The notes below the pieces were generated by a model, which made no database searches, was not told where the DNA came from, and saw only the letters and a program-made list of their open reading frames with translations. Of a stretch of DNA of 6,034 nt, positions 1 to 4,443 are shown in pieces. The stretch comes from Nostoc cf. edaphicum LEGE 07299 (GTDB taxonomy: Bacteria > Cyanobacteriota > Cyanobacteriia > Cyanobacteriales > Nostocaceae). The stretch spans positions 1 through 6,034 of the forward strand of contig NZ_JADEXF010000253.1 in the NCBI RefSeq assembly GCF_015207245.1, given 5' to 3'. Position 1 is the first letter of the stretch; every line of letters starts with the position of its first letter. The position numbers and the translations under genes are program-made.

Positions 1-65
1 GCAATTTGGCGATCGACCATCGAATCGCGTTCGATGCGGAATTGGGAATCTGTGTGTTCAGTCAT
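1..65 (-). CDS. Aspartase/fumarase-family protein, N-terminal fragment
   Basis: Only 21 complete codons are visible, reading leftwards from an ATG at 65..63, and the rest lies outside the window. The peptide starts MTEHTDSQF and continues with RIERDSM then VDRQI. This resembles the N-terminal motif of class II fumarases and aspartate ammonia-lyases (E. coli FumC has EKDSMG; bacterial aspartases have forms like VEKDFLGEKQI). The spacing and the RQI residues lean towards aspartase, which deaminates aspartate to fumarate and ammonia in the cytoplasm, but fumarase cannot be excluded. An oddity is Val17 (GTC) where the family almost always has Gly. The coding strand also has a hairpin at 18-36 (7-bp arms, 5-nt loop). 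It is divergent from pgsA, so the two share the 130-bp spacer. The family call rests on about a dozen residues. Confidence 0.5.
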   Translation of the reverse strand, partial: MTEHTDSQFRIERDSMVDRQI

Positions 66-131
66 AGTATTGTTTTAGGAGAGCTACAGAAAACAGATTT
101 TCCCACGCAGGAACACTCAGATACACTAATC

Positions 132-149
132 TGCATATATTTTGCATAT
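132..149. promoter_or_regulatory. TGCATAT direct repeat in the divergent spacer
   Basis: TGCATAT occurs at 132-138 and again at 143-149, exactly 11 bp apart, which puts both copies on the same face of the helix. A third TGCAT sits at 193-197 over the pgsA start codon. The pair lies between two divergent genes (66-195), where a regulator could act on both. No clear -35/-10 pair is visible, and AT-rich DNA can produce such repeats by chance. Confidence 0.2.
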
Positions 150-195
150 TTCCTTGGCTGTTTGTTGCTTTACACTTGTTAATTTTTAATTTTGC

Positions 196-735
196 ATGAC
201 TCTACCCAACTGGATTACCTTCTCTCGCCTTCTGGGTGTACCATTTCTGCTTTATGGCTTGTACAACCCCACACCACAAGCTAGGTGGATATGTTTGGCG
301 ATTTTTATCGTTGCGGCGTTAACTGATTGGTTAGATGGCTATTTGGCGCGGAAACTCAACCAAATTAGTGAGTTGGGTAAGTTTCTTGACCCCTTAGTGG
401 ATAAATTTTTAGTACTTGCGCCGTTGATGGTTTTTATTGAATTAGGAAAAGTGCCAGCTTGGGGAGTGTTTTTGATTTTAGCGCGGGAATTAGCGATCGC
501 TGGTTGGCGGGTGAATCAAACGACAATTACCGGAGCGAATATTTGGGGTAAACTCAAAACTGTTAGTCAAATAGTTGCGATCGCACTTCTGATTGCACCC
601 CTACCTGAAGTATGGCAAAATCCCTCTCTGATTGCTTTTTGGGTTTCTGTCGCCTTGACTTTAATCTCTGGGGGTATTTATCTTTTGCCGCAAAAAACTA
701 GCACTAATGAAACGACAGACAATATAGTATTGTAA
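196..735 (+). CDS. pgsA: CDP-diacylglycerol--glycerol-3-phosphate 3-phosphatidyltransferase
   Basis: This integral membrane enzyme joins CDP-diacylglycerol and glycerol 3-phosphate to give phosphatidylglycerophosphate, the precursor of phosphatidylglycerol. Phosphatidylglycerol is the only major phospholipid of cyanobacterial membranes and is needed by the photosystems. The 179-residue protein has the complete CDP-alcohol phosphatidyltransferase signature at 44-69: Asp44, Asp47-Gly48, Ala51-Arg52, Gly61, Asp65 and Asp69. These residues bind the two metal ions and the CDP group. The N-terminus (LPNWITFSRLLGVPFLL) is the usual PgsA opening. Hydrophobic stretches near 8-22, 31-43, 71-83, 88-104, 122-136 and 143-164 fit the six-helix fold. 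No good Shine-Dalgarno precedes the ATG, which is common in cyanobacteria. The last residues (from about 170) overlap the start of the hicB-like frame, and one base there may have changed the PgsA C-terminus (see findings). Cardiolipin synthase of the same superfamily is a less likely alternative. Confidence 0.92.
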   Translation: MTLPNWITFSRLLGVPFLLYGLYNPTPQARWICLAIFIVAALTDWLDGYLARKLNQISELGKFLDPLVDKFLVLAPLMVFIELGKVPAWGVFLILARELAIAGWRVNQTTITGANIWGKLKTVSQIVAIALLIAPLPEVWQNPSLIAFWVSVALTLISGGIYLLPQKTSTNETTDNIVL

Positions 736-935
736 TTCAGTGTTCTGATGAAGATAAAAAGTACATTGTCAGCCTACCTGAGTTTGGCCCATACACACAT
801 ACTCATGGAAATACCTACGCGGATGCTCTCAATAATGGTGAGGAAGTGCTGGAACTTTTGATTGAAGATTACCAAGCACAAGGAAAACCACTACCAGAGC
901 CTTTGACTGTAAACGTTTCCTTTCTGTTTGCGTAA
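707..935 (+). pseudogene. HicB-family antitoxin-like gene, start codon out of frame
   Basis: From 711 to the TAA at 933-935 an open frame encodes 74 residues: NDRQYSIVIQCSDEDKKY, then IVSLPEFG, a THTHGNTYADALNNGEE segment, ELLIEDYQAQGKPLPEP and a short tail. This matches the small HicB-like antitoxin fold: an N-terminal beta strand, the SLPEFG turn, the HG-TY-EAL helix and the GKPLPEP turn. The frame has no ATG, GTG or TTG before its middle, and a TGA lies directly upstream at 708-710. An ATG sits at 707, but it is one base out of register (ATGAAACGAC); with one A fewer it would read MNDRQYSIVIQ without a break. I infer a single-A insertion, or a sequencing error in the A run. The gene is solo-type, with no DNA-binding C-terminal domain and no hicA toxin gene nearby. 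It overlaps the end of pgsA by up to 29 bp, so it may once have been translated with it. Use of an unusual start such as ATT at 729 cannot be excluded. Confidence 0.65.
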
Positions 936-1135
936 TCCTCTCTAATTATCAGTACCTTAACTTTAATTACTAGAGCAATCTATCCTTTGCCAGAGAAATT
1001 AAAGATTATAGAATAAGATGTATAGTTTTATAAACTTGTGAAAATTTTACCGACACTGTTTCAGAAGTTAAGTGTTAACTCTATCTAATTTTTGGGAATA
1101 ATATAAATATTAACCAGCTAGCTAAAGATTTATTG
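936..1135. promoter_or_regulatory. AT-rich spacer with a perfect dyad and weak promoter before the LRAT gene
   Basis: The spacer has a perfect inverted repeat AGTTAA-GTG-TTAACT at 1066-1080, a plausible operator for a dimeric regulator. Its right arm (TTAACT, 1075-1080) could double as a -35 element, followed 18 bp later by TAATAT at 1099-1104 as a -10. That arrangement would start transcription around 1110 and give a short 5' leader to the ATG at 1136. Neither box is strong. No gene is visible in this spacer. Confidence 0.3.
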
Positions 1136-1621
1136 ATGGCTACAGGAGATCATATTTTTATTTGGGGTGGTAACTCTATCGTTCCTACCTTTACCCATCA
1201 CGGTATCGATTGTGGCAATGATGAAGTTATACATTTTACAGGTCTTAATAATAAAATTAAGCCTGTTATTCAACAGACTTCTTTAGTTACATTTGCATCT
1301 AGCAATGTGAAAGAAAAAAAAGAAGTCTATGCTTTAGACTATGATGTTCTTGGAATTCCTTATGATGCACCAGATATTGTTATTCAAAGGGCTGAAAGCT
1401 TTATAGGGGAAGGCAAATACAATCTTTTTGAAAACAACTGTGAACACTTTGCTTTCTTTTGTAAAACAGGCATTAAGAAGAGTTATCAAATAGAAAAACT
1501 AAACGAAGATGGTTTACATGGAAGGGGAGTATCTTCTTTGTATATATGGTCTATAGGTAGTTTAATCAACCATTTTTTTGGAAATCAACAACGAAAATAT
1601 AGAAAGATTCGAGTTAAATAA
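1136..1621 (+). CDS. LRAT-domain (permuted papain-fold) protein
   Basis: The 161-residue protein matches the lecithin:retinol acyltransferase domain, a circularly permuted NlpC/P60-papain fold that uses a Cys-His pair for acyl transfer or hydrolysis. The parts appear in the right order: GDH at 4-6, THHGIDCG at 20-27 with the likely catalytic His21, VIHF at 31-34 with the second His33, and NCEHFAFFCKTG at 101-112 with the nucleophile Cys102. HRASLS-type acyltransferases have His-His-Cys at the same places (HWAIYVG, VIHL, NCEHF). The hydrophobic stretch at about 131-149 could anchor the C-terminus to a membrane, and the last 12 residues are strongly basic. The substrate is unknown: bacterial members could act on lipids or as proteases/amidases. 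A TTG directly before the ATG (1133) could also start it, but ATG is preferred. The gene is visibly more AT-rich than its neighbours and lacks HIP1 sites, which suggests acquisition. It has no operon partner: the gene to the right is convergent. Confidence 0.8.
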   Translation: MATGDHIFIWGGNSIVPTFTHHGIDCGNDEVIHFTGLNNKIKPVIQQTSLVTFASSNVKEKKEVYALDYDVLGIPYDAPDIVIQRAESFIGEGKYNLFENNCEHFAFFCKTGIKKSYQIEKLNEDGLHGRGVSSLYIWSIGSLINHFFGNQQRKYRKIRVK

Positions 1622-1777
1622 TTAAGTTAATTATGAGTGCTGATAAGTCTGTCATCATAATTATTCCTAGGAGAAATAAAGCAATAGCTAAACCCATGAT
1701 AATTCTCTGTAAAGGTTGAGTTGAACAAAGTGAAACCCAACTTACTAGCTATAATCACGAATTAGTATTAATTACCC
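1622..1777. terminator. Convergent spacer with two inverted repeats
   Basis: The spacer separates the 3' ends of the LRAT gene (+) and the SMP-30 gene (-). It has an AT-rich inverted repeat with 9-bp arms (1628-1636 and 1655-1663, 18-nt loop). A second, imperfect one (7 of 8 pairs) lies at 1715-1722 and 1734-1741. Either could help end transcription from one side, but neither is followed by a clear T run, so neither is a standard intrinsic terminator. A 27-codon hydrophobic minus-strand frame at 1614-1697 is noted in the findings. Confidence 0.25.
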
Positions 1778-2656
1778 CTAAAAAGTATATGCAGGTAATC
1801 CATTAATATCAGTTTTGAAAGCAAACAAATCACCTGAGTAGAAACTTTTTTCAATCTCCCCTTGGCTGAGTCCAACTGAAGCAGTGGTAATATAGAGTGT
1901 TTGCAAATCTTCGCCGCCAAAAGTGCAACTGGTTGGCAATTGTACAGGTAGTTTTATCCGCAATATCTCTTTACCCTTGGGGTTGAAACGAATCACACAC
2001 CACCCATCCCACATAGCTGACCAAATATTTCCTTGACTATCTATTGTCAACCCATCTGGGTAGAAAGATTCATGAGTTAAATCAACAAAAATCCGGCGAT
2101 TAGTAATGTTACCTGTTACTGAATTAAAGTCGTAAGCATATATTTTTTGTTTAGGAGAATCAGTCAGATAAAACGTTTTTTGATCGGGACTCCACCCCAG
2201 ACCATTAGAGATAGTCAATCCTGTTTCCATCACATGCAATGAACCGTCACGATCGTAGCGATAGAGGTTAGCCTGGGGTTTTTCTGAAGAACACATTGAG
2301 CCGATCCAAAAGCGGCCTTGAGGGTCACATTTGCCATCATTGAGACGGTTCTCTGGCAGATTTGCTTCAATCTCTAAAAAGGGTGTAACCTTACCTGTCT
2401 GGGTGTTGAGGAATGCCAGGTGATGACGCAGTGCCATAATTAATCTATCTTTACCTGCTGTTGCGATCGCACCTACCACATCTCCCACATCAAAAAACAA
2501 GTCTTTCCCCGTAGCAGGATTGAACTGATGTACACGATGGTTGTGGATATCAACCCAGTAAATTACGTTTCGGGTAGAGTCCCAGATGGGACCTTCACCT
2601 AAACGCGCACGGGCTTCTAGAACATTCTGGAGTGGATATTGTGAAATCTGGCTCAT
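1778..2656 (-). CDS. SMP-30/gluconolactonase/LRE-family hydrolase
   Basis: The predicted 292-residue protein is a six-bladed beta-propeller of the SMP-30 (regucalcin/gluconolactonase) family. These are metal-dependent, usually cytoplasmic, hydrolases of sugar lactones such as gluconolactone. Metal ligands known from human SMP-30 are present: Glu21 in LGEGPIWD (19-26), Asn151 in LTISNGLGWSPD and Asp201 in FYPDGLTID. The substrate-site Arg104 and Asn106 are in NRLNDGKCDPQGRFWIGSM, and the SCTFGGEDLQTLYITT segment (243-258) is also conserved. Length is normal for the family. I chose ATG at 2656; a TTG at 2668 would add four residues (MVDK) but has no better ribosome site. There is no signal peptide. 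Exact substrate cannot be told from sequence. The enzyme may feed sugar-lactone catabolism or the oxidative pentose phosphate route, but no pathway neighbour is present. The upstream leader contains a possible short peptide and hairpins (2693-2755). Confidence 0.88.
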   Translation of the reverse strand: MSQISQYPLQNVLEARARLGEGPIWDSTRNVIYWVDIHNHRVHQFNPATGKDLFFDVGDVVGAIATAGKDRLIMALRHHLAFLNTQTGKVTPFLEIEANLPENRLNDGKCDPQGRFWIGSMCSSEKPQANLYRYDRDGSLHVMETGLTISNGLGWSPDQKTFYLTDSPKQKIYAYDFNSVTGNITNRRIFVDLTHESFYPDGLTIDSQGNIWSAMWDGWCVIRFNPKGKEILRIKLPVQLPTSCTFGGEDLQTLYITTASVGLSQGEIEKSFYSGDLFAFKTDINGLPAYTF

Positions 2657-2692
2657 TTTATCAACCAATAACAGTATTTACAGAAACTAATT

Positions 2693-2755
2693 TTAGTAGC
2701 CTTCAGGCAATTCTAAAAAAGGTTTGCCTTCCTTGATAAAAAAATTGTTATTCAT
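2693..2755 (-). CDS. Possible 20-residue leader peptide upstream of the SMP-30 gene
   Basis: A minus-strand frame from ATG at 2755 encodes MNNNFFIKEGKPFLELPEGY and ends with TAA at 2693-2695, 36 bp before the SMP-30 start. The complementary strand can fold in competing ways here: minus-strand AAGG-CAAA-CCTT followed by a run of six Ts (2730..2715), a longer 6-bp stem (2705-2710 with 2724-2729), and GCCT-TC-AGGC (2699-2708). The frame stays open upstream as far as about 2840, so the peptide could instead be the tail of a decayed gene. I do not recognise it. The upstream GGA is a weak ribosome site. Confidence 0.2.
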   Translation of the reverse strand: MNNNFFIKEGKPFLELPEGY

Positions 2756-2770
2756 ATTCCAGTAAAAACT

Positions 2771-2794
2771 AAAGACGCAATTTCTCGCGTCTTT
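2771..2794. terminator. Hairpin terminator, 8-bp perfect stem
   Basis: AAAGACGC (2771-2778) and GCGTCTTT (2787-2794) form a perfect stem around an 8-nt loop. On the minus strand the stem is followed by a T-rich tract (TTTAGTTTTTA), so it would best end transcripts coming from the right, upstream of the SMP-30 gene. GACGC-type hairpins like this are common between genes in Nostoc. Confidence 0.5.
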
Positions 2795-2898
2795 CTCAAG
2801 TAGAAGAAAATATTTTTGATTTTGATTTTCGCCAAACTTTTACTACGATCCGTTAACTTAAAGTTAGTCGGTCAAGATTCTCCTTATTATGTACCAAA

Positions 2899-2985
2899 CA
2901 GACGCCCCTCGAACGAGAAAGTCAACGTGCTAACAGATTAGCAGCACAACTGCGAGAGTTAGGCCTTAACCCTGATGAGTCATGA
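2899..2985 (+). pseudogene. C-terminal remnant of a Uma2-family (DUF820) nuclease gene
   Basis: An open frame ending at TGA 2983-2985 encodes PLERESQRANRLAAQL followed by RELGLNPDES. Cyanobacterial Uma2-family putative restriction-endonuclease-fold proteins typically end this way: a charged Glu/Arg/Gln/Ala-rich helix, then L-R-x-L-G-(I/L)-N-P-D-E. Upstream the frame (SRFSLLCTKQ) no longer resembles the catalytic PD-(D/E)XK part, and no start codon is in place, so I read this as the surviving tail of a deleted gene. Uma2 genes are very numerous in cyanobacteria and are often lost or fragmented. A 6-bp hairpin (2983-2988 with 2996-3001) enclosing most of a HIP1 site begins at the stop codon. 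Confidence 0.55.
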
Positions 2986-3002
2986 TGCTGCGATCGCATC
3001 AG

Positions 3003-3137
3003 TAGGGGTACACGGCGAAACGGGCGGTTAGAAACCGCGTCTACACAAACAAAACCCACCTCCGTGGGTTTTAAACCCTTAATTTGACCTTAGTCCGCCT
3101 CCGCGGACTTTGCCTGTGTAGCCGCGATGTGCCCCTA
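3003..3137. repeat. Nested palindromic repeat element (135 bp, three inner hairpins)
   Basis: The element is bounded by an imperfect inverted repeat, TAGGGGTACAC at 3003-3013 against ATGTGCCCCTA at 3127-3137 (9 of 11 pair). Inside is a hairpin GCGGTT-AGA-AACCGC (3024-3038). Next comes a second pair of matching arms, about 3037-3054 and 3109-3126, where 15 of 18 positions pair. Within these are two perfect hairpins with the same four-base loop CTCC: 3051-3072 (9-bp arms, AAAACCCAC) and 3092-3109 (7-bp arms, AGTCCGC). The first inner hairpin's left arm overlaps the outer arms by a few bases, so not all pairings can form at once. There is no reading frame inside. It looks like the small dispersed palindromic (REP/MITE-like) elements of heterocyst-forming cyanobacteria. 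That identity is from memory of such repeats, not from a search. Confidence 0.7.
3092..3109 (-). terminator. Hairpin downstream of the csp41b-like gene, possible terminator
   Basis: This 7-bp GC-rich stem with a four-base loop lies 40 bp beyond the csp41b-like stop codon in the direction of transcription. The second hairpin (3072..3051) follows and is trailed on the minus strand by GTTTGTGT. Together they may stop or stabilise the transcript's 3' end. No long T run follows the first stem. Confidence 0.35.
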
Positions 3138-3148
3138 AACATCTTTAC

Positions 3149-4087
3149 TCACAATGCTTGTAAAATCTCCTCATCTACAGAAAAATCAACATCAGCTTTG
3201 TCTTTTGCATTAGCTAAATAGTCATTTTCCAAAGAATCTTGTAACCCAGAAATCAAATCATATTCAGGATGCCAGTTTAATTCTGTTTGCGCTTTATTCA
3301 CCGAAGCAAAGAAATGCTGCACCCGCATTGGAAAAGCTTTGCGTTTGCCGAAATCAAACTTTTTCGGGTCGTAATGGACGATTTTTACAGCATCAGGTGA
3401 TTTGCCAGCCGCTACAGCACTAGCACGGGCTAAACCATCAAAAGTGACATAGCGATCGCCAGAGATATTATAAATTTGTCCTATAGCTTGTTTATTGCCC
3501 AAAACCTGAGTCATTGCTAGTGCCAAGTCTTTTACATGACCTAGCTGGGTGATATGCAAGCCATTTCCAGGGATGGCAATAGGGCGATCGCGCACAATTC
3601 TGTCAAAAAACCAGCCCTCCAACTCATTATAATTGCGAGGCCCATAAATATAAGTAGGACGAATAGAAGTGAATGGTAATCCCAATTGAGTCAGGTAAGC
3701 TTCTGTTTCATGTTTACCTTTATGGCGACTTTTGGGATCTACTGCATCACCTTCTACATGGGGCAATTGATCGGATTTGAGATATACTCCCGCAGAACTC
3801 ATATACACAAAATGTTGCACTCGGTCTTGAAAAATCTCTGCTAGTGGTTGAGTATCAGTAAGTTCTCGCCCATTATTGTCAAAAATGACATCAAAGTTTT
3901 CTTGTGATAATTTTGCTTTTAATTGAGTAGCATCTGTGCGATCGCCTATAATTTGTCCTACTCCCTCTAAGGAAGGTGCTGGACGATTTCCACGATTGAA
4001 CAGCACCACCTCGTGTCCTTTTTCCACTAGTAGTTGAGTCAAATAGACACCAATGAACCGAGTACCACCCATAATCAAAATTCGCAT
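3149..4087 (-). CDS. csp41b: CSP41b-like RNA-binding protein of the NAD-dependent epimerase (extended SDR) family
   Basis: The 312-residue protein has a Rossmann fold with the nucleotide-binding motif GGTRFIG at 7-13. From there on it closely follows the plant chloroplast stem-loop binding protein CSP41b: DPKSRHKGKHETEAYL (117-132), SIRPTYIYGPRNYNELEGWFFDR (141-163), TQLGHVKDLA (180-189), NISGDRYVTFDGLA (207-220) and DFGKRKAFPMRVQHFFASV (245-263). In chloroplasts CSP41 proteins bind and stabilise mRNAs and associate with ribosomes and the plastid RNA polymerase; a similar RNA role in cyanobacteria is an inference. The catalytic Tyr of the usual Tyr-x3-Lys pair is replaced by Arg121 (Lys125 is kept), so normal epimerase chemistry is unlikely. 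The start is supported by AAAGGG at 4100..4095, seven bases before the ATG. The gene is alone, flanked by repeat-rich spacers. Public annotation may call it simply NAD-dependent epimerase/dehydratase. Confidence 0.9.
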   Translation of the reverse strand: MRILIMGGTRFIGVYLTQLLVEKGHEVVLFNRGNRPAPSLEGVGQIIGDRTDATQLKAKLSQENFDVIFDNNGRELTDTQPLAEIFQDRVQHFVYMSSAGVYLKSDQLPHVEGDAVDPKSRHKGKHETEAYLTQLGLPFTSIRPTYIYGPRNYNELEGWFFDRIVRDRPIAIPGNGLHITQLGHVKDLALAMTQVLGNKQAIGQIYNISGDRYVTFDGLARASAVAAGKSPDAVKIVHYDPKKFDFGKRKAFPMRVQHFFASVNKAQTELNWHPEYDLISGLQDSLENDYLANAKDKADVDFSVDEEILQAL

Positions 4088-4127
4088 AAATTCACCCTTT
4101 CTATATCTGTTGTCATCAAGGGAGTAA

Positions 4128-4144
4128 GGACTTGGGACTAGGGA
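4128..4144 (+). repeat. Short heptamer repeat GGACTWG, two and a half copies
   Basis: GGACTTG, GGACTAG and a partial GGA follow each other directly. GGGACT-type heptamers are typical short tandemly repeated sequences of Nostoc-like genomes and often flank other small repeats, as here. With fewer than three copies it could be chance. Confidence 0.4.
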
Positions 4145-4199
4145 AACAAAAACGACAAGGAGAATAACCCATCCCTAATACTTCGGCTTCTTTACGAGA

Positions 4200-4238
4200 C
4201 GCTACGCGTTAGCGGAGCTTTCGCTTTAGCGATACGCT
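4200..4238. repeat. Palindromic repeat of alternating CGCT and AGCG units
   Basis: The tetramers CGCT (4200), AGCG (4211), CGCT (4222), AGCG (4228) and CGCT (4235) alternate, so neighbouring units can pair in several exclusive ways. The best stem is CGCTA-CGCGT-TAGCG (4200-4214). Others are CGCT-TT-AGCG (4222-4231) and AGCG-ATA-CGCT (4228-4238). The flanking text (TTTACGAGACGCTACGCG) is like a widespread Nostoc dispersed repeat. No coding frame is implied. Confidence 0.6.
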
Positions 4239-4247
4239 CAGTACAAG

Positions 4248-4282
4248 TGCCCAATGCCCAATGCCCAATGCCCCATTCCCAA
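4248..4282 (+). repeat. Heptanucleotide tandem repeat (TGCCCAA), five units
   Basis: Three perfect TGCCCAA units are followed by TGCCCCA and TTCCCAA, filling 35 bp exactly. This is a short tandemly repeated repetitive (STRR) sequence of the kind described in heterocyst-forming cyanobacteria. Copy number is expected to vary between strains through replication slippage. Confidence 0.85.
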
Positions 4283-4443
4283 TCTGAGATTATCAGGTTG
4301 CCGCATCCATCTGGAACCTCTGAGGGAAAGATTCCGTCTTATGTGCTAATCTGGGGCGCTTCCCGTTAATTAATCACAAGGGGAAACTTTTCAGTTAACG
4401 TCATCAAGTTAGCCTTTGTATTTTCCACTTATTCAAGTTAGCT
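4283..4443 (+). promoter_or_regulatory. Leader region of the glycosyltransferase gene with a 10-bp direct repeat
   Basis: No gene is visible in this stretch. TCAAGTTAGC occurs at 4404-4413 and again at 4433-4442, the second copy touching the GTG start codon. A weak promoter is possible: TTAACG (4395-4400) as -35 and TATTTT (4419-4424) as -10, 18 bp apart, which would overlap the first repeat copy. Short inverted repeats at 4295-4319 and 4325-4335 are too weak to name. Confidence 0.3.

Noticed and set aside
748..860. ATG frame of about 37 codons within the hicB-like region
   Set aside because: It is a different frame from the recognisable HicB-like sequence, and its translation has no family features.
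936..1132. A hicA toxin gene accompanying the hicB-like frame
   Set aside because: No frame here encodes the short HicA fold with its conserved Gly-x-H motif, and pgsA occupies the other side.
2657..2668. TTG start adding four residues to the SMP-30 protein
   Set aside because: The downstream ATG is a better codon, gives the normal N-terminal length, and no stronger ribosome site favours TTG.
2889..2933. ATG frame of 14 codons (MYQTDAPRTRKSTC) beside the Uma2 remnant
   Set aside because: It is very short, out of frame with the Uma2 tail, and has no supporting ribosome site.
3003..3137. Reading the nested palindrome as a tRNA or riboswitch
   Set aside because: There is no tRNA consensus (no TTCGA loop or acceptor pairing) and no downstream gene in a riboswitch-like position; it lies at the 3' end of the neighbouring gene.
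4100..4105. TATAGA (minus strand) as a -10 box for the csp41b-like gene
   Set aside because: It would place the transcript start after or within the Shine-Dalgarno site, and no good -35 lies at the right distance.
4248..4282. Possible CRISPR-like repeats
   Set aside because: The units are seven bases and contiguous without spacers, so this is a tandem heptamer repeat.
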